64,000 nt of DNA. Origin: Podospora pseudoanserina. Its lineage: Eukaryota; Ascomycota; Sordariomycetes; Sordariales; Podosporaceae. A program made the translations under genes and the position numbers. The notes under the pieces were generated by a model. That model saw nothing but the letters and a program-made list of their open reading frames with translations, ran no database searches and had not been told where the DNA came from. How positions within the stretch are numbered: the first letter of the stretch is position 1; the number at the start of each line of letters is the position of its first letter. The stretch is taken from positions 1,364,001-1,428,000 of the forward strand of contig NC_085920.1 of NCBI RefSeq assembly GCF_035222485.1. The letters run 5' to 3'. Of this stretch, positions 22,922 through 33,639 are shown piece after piece.

Positions 22922-24285
22922 GATGTTTGATATTCTTTTCCTCGCCCAACTCCCTTCGCACTCGAATATCACTCCTGGATGCTGTGCGGGACGGTACGGT
23001 GGCGGCGGAGGTGATAAGTGCGTAATTAAACAGACAGAAACAATAATGATGAAACAAAAGACAAAAGCCGGGAGTTGATGGCCGATGGACGATGCGATGC
23101 TGATGATGGACCCTTCCTTACCTGTGGGGAATGAGGCGATGAAATGCACTCGATGGCAAGACCAGAACAAGTTTGCATCGTGCGGGGAAGATGAGCCATA
23201 TTATATAACGGTACGAGGCGTCCATGCGCAGATGCCTGGAAAATCTCTGCCAGGCGGACTCATGAAGCCTTCTGGGCGACACCGAAAAAGGTACTTCTCC
23301 ACGCGTTCCATGATTGGACGCGTCTGAGTGCTATCGGCCCCGACTGACCCCTGCTCGTCTTGATGCGATATTCACACGATATCACCTGACTTTGGAGCTA
23401 GCTGTTTTAGGCAAGACTGACTGGGGGGTTGGTTGGAGTCTGCCAGGGGAAATTCCATGGATCATGTCTTTTACAGGGATCAGACCATGGCGTGTGCGAG
23501 GCAAGGGACGGGTGTGAATGGAAGGACTTGCGACACTGATGACCAGATGTGAAAACGGTGAAAGTGAAGGCTGATCCTGCGAGGCTGCCTACATATCCTC
23601 GAATCACCTGTCTCCCGGCAGTGGCGTGAAGTTCTGCTAAGCAGCAGCTGGCAAGGCAGCCAAAGCCTCCAGCCTTTTATTTTCATGTCGAGGAGAAGAT
23701 GTGATGGTAAAAGGATCAGACTTTGACACTTTTCGAGATGCAAGACATCAACTGAGTCAATTGGGTCATTGAGACAGCATTGGGGAGAGCTTCGAGCCAC
23801 AACTTGTTGGGCGAGTCCTGGTATCTTATAACACAAGCACACCACCTCCACAGTCCACCCGAGGCCGACCCAACGCAACGGACGGAGCAAACGACTGCTT
23901 CAGCCGTGCCGCTAATTGACGTGCTTTGGGTAACATCACGACGGATTGTCAACGCTTTGCTTTTTCGCTGCTGGTTTCGCAAGTTTCTGGGATCTTGGCA
24001 CACACTCTGATGCAGCCAACTGTCAAATAAGGTATGGGGTCGTCAGAAGTGTCGATTCTGGTGTTGTTCGAGGGAGGGTTTGCCCAGGTGGCTCCCTGAG
24101 GCCGGAGCAGTTGGCCCAGGTCCCACCGCCAAAATATTAATTCCTTAACAGTGGGCCTCATTGACTATTCTGACGCCAACCGGTGCCCCCCTGTTCTGTC
24201 TGTTTTGTGCCATGGGCCGCTGCCCGGGGTGATCTACAGGGGCTCGGATCTGCCCTACAAGATGCCATCGCCACCCCGAAGTTCA
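22922..24285. other. intergenic, promoter of the BTB gene and 3' flank of the hydrolase gene
   Basis: About 1.4 kb without a recognisable gene. ORFs on both strands lack domains and consistent codon bias. Confidence 0.55.
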
Positions 24286-25422
24286 TCACCGAGAAACATC
24301 CAAGGCCCGCTTTATCAATTTCAAGATTGCTTCTGAAGCAAGCTTTTTCCCAGGGCCTCGAGCAATCGCTTCTTGATGGAACGCAACCGAGGCAACCCCT
24401 TTTTCAACGGGGAGGCCGAGTTCAATGCATCTTTGATGCAGCTTTTCGGTTTGCTCTCTCGGCACAAGCTCATCCCGCTCAGCCTGGAGGATGTATATGA
24501 AGGGTGCGTCGCAACTTTTTTCTTCGGCCTTTTGAGCAATCAGCTTCAGGTTAGCATAGCTGTCCAGATGGTTTCTGAGAAAAGGCCACAGGTATTTGTA
24601 TGGCAACCATTTTTGGGGATACAGCGTCCCTAGCATCGATCGTATCGATAGAAAGGGGGTCTCAAGAATTACGCCCTGGATAGGTAGCTTTTCCGGGATG
24701 CGTCCGGTTGCGGCCAGGTTTGTTGCTACTCCCGAGCCAATCGACTGTCCCCAAATCAGGAAAATCGGCTTCGTGGTGCTATCTTTGCCAAATGTTCGCT
24801 CATGGTGTTGCAAAATCCAGTTTGCTCCGGCTTCGGCATCGAGGCGGATGCCAGGCTCAGATGCGCGGCCACGGGACGTCCAATATCCTCTGTAACTCAG
24901 GCAGACAAAAGTCAACTCCATTGGTGCCAGAGCATATTGTTTGCTGTCACTGACAGCCCGCAACACCCACGACAGGTCTGGCAAGCGAGGGGGGATGGAC
25001 GAGGCGTTCCCTACCGCAGCGTCAGTCTCGCATACAGTTTCCTGCATATCTCATGGTGGCTGACCCTGAAAGTAGAGCACATACACATGTGCCACAACAG
25101 ACTTCCCGACGTCCGCGGCTACCTGCCGATTCCCCTTCGGCAGCCGCACCGTCGCAACCGCCATTGCGAGATCTGTTCCGTCAGCAGCCTTGGTCCTCTC
25201 CTCCCTCCACTGAAGTCCCCCACAGCGGCTTAACCAGTCAGCAATGCGCTCGCTCCTTGCAGTCGGGGGCAGTCCTGGCATGTAGATGATCTTGTTCTGG
25301 AAGAGCACCATCATGATACATTTCCAAATCCACAGCCCAATCAACAAGCCAGTGAACATCAACGGTGCCACTAGAATTGTTTGGGTATGAAGCCTGCGGC
25401 GGCAAGTGCTCTCCATTGGCAT
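24286..25422 (-). CDS. alpha/beta-hydrolase, Bem46/ABHD13-like (360 aa)
   Basis: Two exons, 25422-25065 and 25010-24286, separated by a 54-nt intron (donor GTCAGC, branch GACTGAC, acceptor GGTAG). The joined protein starts MPMESTCRRR and has one hydrophobic segment at about residues 13-35 (ILVAPLMFTGLLIGLWIWKC), probably a membrane anchor. The hydrolase fold shows the nucleophile elbow GQSIG in IWGQSIGSGVA. The acid Asp is in QAERDELVPREQ, and the His in VAFHQEAIARG, so a Ser-Asp-His triad is present. Additional family hallmarks are CLSYRGYWTSRG and GVILETPFLSIRSML. Bem46-type proteins are ER or plasma-membrane-associated and affect ascospore germination and polarity in Neurospora. The substrate is unknown. 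The start could lie further upstream in the same open frame. Confidence 0.87.
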
Positions 25423-26387
25423 GATGTGGGTGATACGTGGACGAAACCGCCGCGGTGGACCATGCTGCACATCGACCCGAAACTGAGGCAATCTCAAGGG
25501 ACTGCAGCAACGACAACTCATGTGCAGCAACAACTTTGGGACCGGCTGATGCCATTTGATGTGCCTGCTGAGAGGCCGATAGCGACCAGAGAGGACTGCG
25601 TATGTCACAGGCATTGGCGGCAGTCATTGGCGGGATGGCCCGCGGGATGTTGCTGGGGTGGGATGGCGTGTTGAAACCGCAAGAGATCTCGCTCTTGTGC
25701 AAGTATTTCGCGCTCCTCATGCCATGGCCTCAGTCATGTGTCCAGCTTCCACTCGTCAGACGTGGAGATGAGATGCAGCAAGGTCCACCTGCAGGTAGAG
25801 ACCCGTACGTGCCGTGTGAACAAAAGGGCTGGGTTCGGTGGATTGGGCTGGTATGGTTGGGCGGAAAGCTGTCCAAGTCCCCAGTTGTTGTCGTCATGTA
25901 ATTCGTGGAGGAGTAGCTACCTGGCCAGCATTATCGCGAAGGGGTCCAGAGAAGATAGCAACCGGAGACCCAAAGACGAGGTCGCGGATGGGGAAATTGG
26001 GTGTCTAAAGATCAAGCGAGGAATTATGCTTTTCGTCTGATGGGAAATATGATCGAATGGTTGACGCTGGTACCGGGACGTTGGATATTGACAGCGGGAC
26101 CGGCTTACCTAACGATCACCGCTAAGCCCCGCGCTGACTTCCCGGCTTAGTGCATTTCGGGTGGCTGACAGCAACCGATATGAGGTGATGATAAGCATGG
26201 GCGCCCCTCTTTGAAGGCCGGCTGGCAGTTGGTCGACCGGTGACCTCAATTTTCTACCACCTCTATGCCCACTGCCGCTGTCCAATATAAACCAGCCTGG
26301 GTCTCGCTAGGCTGAACGTCCGCGCCCATTTCTGCCTCTTCTGCTTGGTTCTGAATCGCAACACATCACAAAACACAAACATCAACC
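25423..26387. other. intergenic between divergent hydrolase (-) and sds22 (+) genes
   Basis: No gene recognised. The sequence CCAATATAAA at 26282-26291, about 100 bp before the sds22 start codon, is a plausible core-promoter element. Confidence 0.5.
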
Positions 26388-27652
26388 ATGCCTGCTTCCG
26401 TAGACCTTTCAGAGGAAGCGCCCCGGTCGCCTGGCCACCACATCGAGCTGGTTGACGACAACCCCTCTCCGCGACACGACGGCGAAACTAGTCCCGGGCT
26501 TAAGAATAGCAAGGGCTGGGACGGCAAGCTGCGTGTCACTAAAACTGCCACCCTCGCGAACCCCGAAGCTCTCTCAGACCCCGAGTACTCTGATGATGAC
26601 AATGTGGTAATAGGAGAGGAGGTCCCCGCTGACGAGGGCAAGTTCCTTCCTCCAAACTATGCCAGCAATCCCCCAGCTAACCTCCCATCCTAGACCTCCT
26701 CGACGACGAAGACCCCGAAACCAATGAGATCATTTGCACCCACTCCCGTATTCAGTCTATCTCCGCCCTCCGCCTCGCGCGCTTCCAAAAAGTCGTCCGC
26801 ATCTGCCTCCGCCAAAACCTCATCCAAGATATCGAAGGCCTCTCCGGCATAGCCTCCACCCTCCAGGAACTCGACCTCTACGACAACCTCATCTCCCACA
26901 TCGGCCGTGGCCTCGAGGACCTCACCAATCTGACGTCTCTTGACCTCTCCTTCAACAAGATCAAGCACATCAAGCACATCTCCCACCTAACAAACCTCAC
27001 CGACATCTTCTTCGTCTCCAACAAAATCTCCAAAATCGACGGCCTCGAAAACCTGACCAAGCTCCGCAACCTCGAACTCGGCTCCAACCGCATCCGCGAA
27101 ATCACAAACATCTCGCACCTCACCGCGCTGGAAGAGCTCTGGGTAGCCAAAAACAAAATCACCACCCTCAACGGCCTCTCGGGCCTTTCCTCGCTGCGCC
27201 TCCTATCCATCCAATCCAACCGCATCAGGGACTTGTCCCCCCTGAAGGAAGTCCCCCAGCTGGAGGAACTCTACATCTCGCACAACGCGCTCGAGTCCCT
27301 CGCCGGGATCGAGAACAACACGGCTTTGCGCATCCTCGAAATCTCCAACAACCAAATCAAGTCGTTGAAAGGGCTGGGGCCGCTAAAGGACCTGGAGGAG
27401 CTCTGGGCGAGCTACAACCAGATCGGGGACATCAACGAGGTGGAAAAGGAGCTTGGGGACAAGAAGGAGCTGACGACGGTGTACTTTGAGGGGAACCCGC
27501 TGCAGCTGAGGGGGCCGGCGGTCTATAGGAACAAGGTCCGGCTCGCGCTGCCGCAGGTGAGGCAGATTGATGCTAGTAAGTTTTGTTTTGTTGTACCCTC
27601 TTGCCTGGGTGTAGAGCTAACAAGGTGTGTAGCGTTTGTACGAACAACGTAA
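26388..27652 (+). CDS. sds22: protein phosphatase 1 regulatory subunit Sds22 (383 aa)
   Basis: Leucine-rich-repeat protein that binds and helps mature or hold protein phosphatase 1 in the nucleus and cytoplasm. Three exons: 26388-26637, 26694-27575 and 27633-27652. Exon 2 holds about eleven consecutive 22-residue LRRs of the Sds22 type, for example LTSLDLSFNKIKHIKHISHL, LRNLELGSNRIREI and LRLLSIQSNRIRDLSPL. It closes with the LRR cap ELTTVYFEGNPLQ and VRLALPQVRQIDATFVRTT. The last six codons come from a 20-nt exon. The first 85 residues are acidic and disordered. Intron 1 is unusual: frame continuity requires a GC-AG intron (GCAAGT...CTAG, 26638-26693). Exon 2 starts with C-ending codons and finishes with G-ending ones. 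Confidence 0.95.
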
Positions 27653-28620
27653 CCAGCATGAGCCTGTAGTTTCTTTTTTTTGGTGTTCCTGAAAGTAGAA
27701 ATAGTTCAGCCCCGGTGGCGTTTTGATTTTTTCTCCCCCGCCTTTTGCGGGAAAACTCATGTATTCCCGTCTTTTATACCATTTCTTTTTTGTTGTATTG
27801 TCAATAGCATTGCAGGTGGCGTTTTTTGGTTTCCCATCTTTTGAGCTTAGAGGCTCCTTTTTTGGAGGACGGCTAAGAAGGCCGGGAGAACAATCCCATA
27901 TTTTTTGATTCCCTTTTTCATGTGTGTCAAGAAGGTATTATGCATTACTTTGTTTTGATTTTTATGTCTGCCCCCCCCCTCCCCAACCCTTTGTCGATTT
28001 TTTGGGAGATGGATTATTAGCGTGGGTAGGTGTCAGTGAGCAACCTGTTACATAGGGAATCAAAGGCAAAATCTGTATGGGAAAGGCAAAAACAATAGAG
28101 AAATGAACATGTTTATCAAGGAGGGGGAGCAATCGTTTATTATGGTCCCTTTTTGGATGACCGCTACAAACTGGCCCTTGTGTCAATGTAGACCAGCACA
28201 ATCAAGTCGAGTGTTCACACAAGTCATATACATTCACATTCAAGAGCAGCCATCAATCATGAAAAAAAGTTGGATTGTACTCTCTTATTCTCTATGCAAA
28301 AGAGCTATCCTTTCCCAAAAGTACACGTATTCTTCAAAAGGCTACGTATCCTGTCCTCCTGTCTTTCTTCCATTCCTCCTTTTTCTTTCCAGGGGTATGT
28401 GTGTGTTGTTGGGTTGGATGGGGGGCATTATTTGTTTTCATTCCTTCGTGACAAGTTGACCGGCTGAGATGGTGCCAGTCAACCTCCCTTCTTCTTCCAT
28501 ATCGGAAAAGGGAGGTTAAATCTCAACCATGTGCGACGACATGGCTGAGATGATGGTCAGATCGGCTCGGGTAAAGGGGGTATTTTGTTGCTTTATTTTT
28601 GGATTGCTCGGGCTAGCAAT
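27653..28620. other. intergenic between convergent sds22 and xylose reductase genes
   Basis: T-rich 3' flanks. No gene recognised. Confidence 0.6.
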
Positions 28621-29937
28621 TTAGCCAAAGATCCAGAGGAGCTCAGTGGGGAAGTACTATCAAGATGAGTTAGTCTTGTGTCACAAGCGTTAGCGTTCGC
28701 AAAGAGTAGACTCACGTTGGAGGGCTGGTTGAAGCGGATGCCGCGGTTGAAGCCAGAGATGGTGGCAATGTCCTCCTCGGAGAGATCGAAGTCGGTGTTC
28801 TGAAGGTTGGAAACCATGGTCTCCTGTCTGCTGGACTTGGGGATGACGGCAAGACCGCGCTGGGTGGCCCAGCGGAGAAGGACCTGGGAAGCAGGGCGGT
28901 TGTACTTGGTGGCGATGGCCTTGATGGTGTCGTCCTCCATGAGGGGCTGGAGCTTGACGGCGTGCTGCATGTTGAACTCGAGGAAAGAGGCAGGGCCGAA
29001 AGAGCTGTAGGCAGTGACGGTGATGCCCTCACGCTTGGCAAGCTTAAGGAGCTCCTCCTGGGTGAGGTAGGGGTGATGCTCGATCTGGAGGGTGGCAGGG
29101 CGGATCTTGGCGTAGCGGAGGAGGTCGTAGATCAGCTGGGACTGGAAGTTGGAGATACCAATGCTGCGGGCGAGGCCGGCATCGACGAGGCTCTCCATGG
29201 CGGTCCAGGTCTCCTGGATGGTGGCCTTGCTGGGGCGAATTTCATCGCCCTCGTAGTGCCAGCCGGGAGGGTAGCGGACGGAGGGGTCGACATACTCAAG
29301 GGCGACGGGGAAGTGAATGAGGTAGAGGTCGAAGTAGTCGACGCCCCAGTCGGCAAGCTGCTTCTTGACGATGGGCTGGACGCGCTCACCGTCGTGGAAG
29401 GTGTTCCAGAGCTTGGAGACGATGAAGAGGTCCTCACGCTTCACAATACCCTCAGAGATGGCACGGGCAACACCCTTGCCGCACTCGACCTCGTTGCCAT
29501 AGTCTGATTTATCTCTGTCAGCTTGTGTTCCTAGCACCACGGCAAACAATGGCCCGATCACCGATAAGGCGTCTATCCCTAACCCCCCATGCTTGTGCCT
29601 TGGTGGGGGCAAGGGCAAGCAAGGAGGGGGCGGGGTAGCAATAATCTGAACAACTGTTCCTCGTGCCCCTCACTTTTGAGCAACACCCCCTCCATGAGCT
29701 CTTGAGAAGTGAGGTACAACCAGAAAGTGCGAATCCAGTATCCGAGGTGTGGTGTTGGCTGTGCAACAGAATGAAGGGGGGAGGTCTCAGCTTACCGCAG
29801 GCGCCATCGAAGAGACGGTAACCGGCCTTGATGGCATTGTAAACGACATCAGCGGCGATGGCGTTGTCGACCTTCCAGAGACCGAAGCCCACCTGGGGCA
29901 TGTCGTAGCCGCTGTTGAGCTTGATGACGGGGGCCAT
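28621..29937 (-). CDS. xyl1: D-xylose reductase, aldo-keto reductase family (321 aa)
   Basis: Reduces D-xylose (and other aldoses) to xylitol with NAD(P)H, the first step of fungal pentose use in the cytosol. Three exons: 29937-29796, 29503-28716 and 28656-28621. The 291-292-nt first intron is long (donor GTAAGC, branch GCTGACA). The last exon encodes only [11 protein letters not shown], the conserved C-terminus. Catalytic tetrad residues are visible: Asp44 (RLFD), Tyr49 (DYGNE), Lys78 (SKLWN) and His111 ([10 protein letters not shown]). The coenzyme-binding [10 protein letters not shown] follows near residue 270. Other signatures are [34 protein letters not shown] and [10 protein letters not shown]. 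Its length equals that of characterised enzymes. Codons are strongly C-ending throughout, typical of a highly expressed gene. Confidence 0.95.
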
Positions 29938-32900
29938 TGTGACGGTGTTTTTTGTCTGATGTGCGGGATGAGCTGTCAGTGCTTCGTCCTCGGAGTCTCG
30001 CGGTGATGGTGGGGGTTCACTCACGCGGTGGGATGGAAGAGAGATGGATGGGTATGTGAGGAAAGATCAGCTGGAACGTCATGAGGGCGTCGAGGTGCTC
30101 CCATGGGACTACTTATACCGGCTGGCCGTCTCCATACTAAGCTTTCGAGCCGGAGGGGAAGGTGCCCTCCCACCCATTGTGTCCACCCTTGGGCTCTGCG
30201 CCGAGTTACGCTTCATCTAGATGATGTGCCGTCGAGCAGGGTCATTCCATCCCGCCCACCTCCTCCCCCTCTCCCGTGTCCCAATTCCAAGACCCGCCCG
30301 CATCGTCATACAGCGCGGGAGCACAAGCTAGAACACCAGGGACCCCCTCACCTCCGGCCTCTCTGCGGTGCTTGAATGCGACAGTCGCATGACCAAGACC
30401 TCGATGATCTCGGCTGGCATGGAAAAAGCGCGTGATTCTACTGGCCGGCAGCTAGATGTTGAGATGCGTGAGGCGGCTACCTTCCCGACCTTGCCTGCTT
30501 GATTGGCGTGGGTAATGGGCAGCAGCCCGTCTGCCATTGTCCACTGACACGGAGCTCGAAGCTGTGGACCCGAGTGGTGAGAGCCCATTTGTGCGGTTGA
30601 AACGGGCATCTCCTTTTTTGTTGGAGAAGCAGTGGACTCTTCGAGGGGTGTGTGGAGTATCCATTAGCCTCGCACATACATGGCATGGCATCCTGTAGGT
30701 ACCCAGTACCGGCTCTGTTTTGTTGGCCCTCTGAGGCTCACTTTGGAGATATTCTCGTGATATTGAAAGGACCCCTTTTCAGAACCAGTGACGCCAAAAA
30801 GGGATATCGTGAGGTCTCTTTTGGGGGGCGGCTCAACTGCCATATTGGTCCAGATCTGAAGACGCTCACACCTGGTACCATGATACCATCCGGATGGAAC
30901 GCAGGCAAATGGCTCCGGGCGGACGTGGCGGAGGGGTTTCTGTGCTTTGCAAGTTTGATGCAGGGCATGTCCCACTAGAGCTGTGGAAACCGAGATGTTC
31001 GACTTGACCCGGTAACCCGGTGCATGTTCCTCATTTAGCCTGAAGAAGGCCCCGCCAAAAGCCAACCGGATAATTAGCAGCAAAAGGGCGAGATATCCAC
31101 CATGAACCTCCTATCTCGCCGCCGGCCTCACTCAACCGCGCAAGGCTGCCGTTGTCTCGGGAACCTTGTTGCACCACACCCTGGAAGTAGGTATGCCGGT
31201 GCTGCTGAAGAAGAGAACAGTTTGGCTAAGGTACGGATCTCTGTCATCTGACTGCAAAAGACAGGCAGGTGCCATGTTCTGCCGGGCAATATTTCCGGAT
31301 GAAGTTGTTAGTCTGCTGGAGCTGTGTTGCAACATCAGTTTTGCCATTGTCAGAAAACCATGCTGAATCATCTATGAGAGAAAAAGACGGAAGAATAGCG
31401 AGGCTGAAGTGGTCGCTGGGCGAGAACCTTGATGGTCCACGTGGTTGTCAGCCTGTCGTGTCCAAATGGGACATCAGCTTCTGCCCTATTGGACCCCAAC
31501 CAGTACCCATCCAACCACTGGCTGCCCGTCATCATGCTTCTTTTTGAGCCTCTCAGTTCCATCGCCACACTCAGGGCACACTTCCTGCTCGTCGTGGGTT
31601 CAGAACAACCTACATCTAAGAGGAAGTTTCTCAGCAAATCCAATCTCTGAAAGACACCACAGCAGGCGAGGCTTGTTCTTAGCAGATAGGTCCTCCGTCA
31701 TCCAGGCCGCCGGAAGGGGCACCGGGAGAGCCAACCAAACAGCAACCACAATGTCTGTCTAATGGGAACCATGTGGGATAACACCGTTATTGCAACTGTC
31801 TTGTCACCCTCCCCACATGCTTCTCCAACTCAAGCTTCTCATATGGGCCCAGCCTTCTTGTTCCCAGATTGACTTCTCTATACTCTTGCGCCTCTCCTTT
31901 GAGTTTCCCAGAGTTCTCTCATGACGTCTCAGCATACTATCATGACAAGAGAGCAGCTTTTTCTCACCGACTAAGCCAAAGAACAGTCGTCATGTCTACC
32001 CCTTCCCCAGGTACATGTCATCCGTACCTCCTATTACCACCACTACATCCGCCAAGAAACACTCCAACGGCCACCAGGCAAGGTACATGCTACCGTCATC
32101 CACCGCAGCCTCGCCTCGTCCGCCTTGTCCACAGTTCTGAAACTAAAAACAGCACCTCCAAATGCATTAGCTCCCTTCCCGTGTCCCGCTCACACTCAGC
32201 GTCAGATCCACAGCCCGTGGCTATTCCTACCTGGGCAGTACCACGCGAAGGAGCTATCCTAGAGAAGTAATCTCCTTCTGATTGGAAGGGAATCCTCATC
32301 CAACTTGGGGTTTGTTTTGACCTTGTTTGTGGATCACGTGTTTCTCTGTTCCAACCTCAAGCATAACACCCATATATCCACACATTTACAAGACGCAATT
32401 GTATTCATACTTGCACGAGTTATCTGTCAGGAGATAGTATACTGCGACCAGGTGTATCATGTAAAAAAATCTCCTCCACTTCACTCCTCACAAGTAGTTC
32501 AAACTTCATCATGAACACGACCAACACCACTCAAGAGAACCCCCCAAAAGTCCGGCCCATAGTCTTGATATCACGCCATGTAAAACATGTCGCCAGTAAT
32601 CCAAACCGCACTCGAATTCTACAAATAACAGAAATACAACTAATATCGAGACAACTCCAAATGGCATTCTTCCCCTCAATCCTTCACCACCCTTGGCTAC
32701 CTACATTTGAGCCCCCTTAAATCAGTTTGGACCCCATAACCTCCCCACCCAAAAAGCATTACATCCATGTTCCTCCAAATAAGCTATACCTGGAAATACT
32801 TACAAAAAGCAGACGTAATACCACACAAAATATTCCGCCACAGTCCACATCAAGCGAGCCACCCATGAATCACAAAATCTTTGCCATTAATGTATAGGCA

Positions 32901-33639
32901 AGAATAGGTCGGGTAATTACCACTCAACTTACGCAAGTAGACCGAAAAAGGTTTATTTGATCGTGCTGGTCAAGATGATATGCTGGTGATAAGTAATTTC
33001 ACATGGCCTTGCCTCTGTCAAGAGCTGTTGTTGTCACCACAACATCCCCTACCTAGGTAGGTACGTAGGTATTCATGTAACTCTCTGCATGCAAACAACA
33101 ACAACCCCCAAAAAGCCAAATCAATTCTGGGGTTCAAAAACCTGTGTGTAAATAAATATCTGCAAAGAAGTAGACTACTTTTTTTATCTACAACCCAGCC
33201 ATTCGCTGAAACCCCATAAGAGAAAAACCAAATAATTCGAACAAAAAAACCCACGTATTCCAACAACAAGAACAACAAGGAGCTTGGAGCCCAGAAGCAA
33301 CAAAAAAAACAAAAAACAAAAAAAAACAAAAAAAAAAAAAAACAGCTACCTATCGTCCTCCCCTCTTTCTTATAAAATGTCTTGCCGAAGAATAATGATA
33401 CCAAGAATGACTCTTCGCTACTCTTATAAACCGTTCCCCTTCTTTTTGCCCAGCTAACCAACCTCTTTTGAAACACAGAATATTGGTATACACCCTCCCC
33501 CCCACACCCATGAAAACAATCATTAACAATTAACTATTGTCCCATGCTTTTCGATCCCACACTACTCATCACAACACCCTCCCCTCCAACAACACCCCCT
33601 GCTGTTGCCGTCCCCATGTTTATCCTCGAAGTCGCCTCT
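29938..33639. other. long intergenic stretch, no gene recognised
   Basis: About 3.7 kb holding the upstream region of xylose reductase and the 3' flank of creB. Palindromic CTACCTAGGTAG occurs at 33050-33061, and a tract of A with scattered C at about 33300-33344 reads as a T-rich tract on the creB sense strand. ORFs on both strands show no domain or codon bias. Confidence 0.55.

Noticed and set aside
30140-30160. CreA-like CCGGAG site upstream of xylose reductase
   Set aside because: A single six-base degenerate match occurs by chance every few hundred bases; no pair of sites was seen.
33300-33344. Long A-rich tract as a retroposed poly(A) tail
   Set aside because: No element body or target-site duplication flanks it; interspersed C residues and its position downstream of creB fit a T-rich 3' flank on the other strand.
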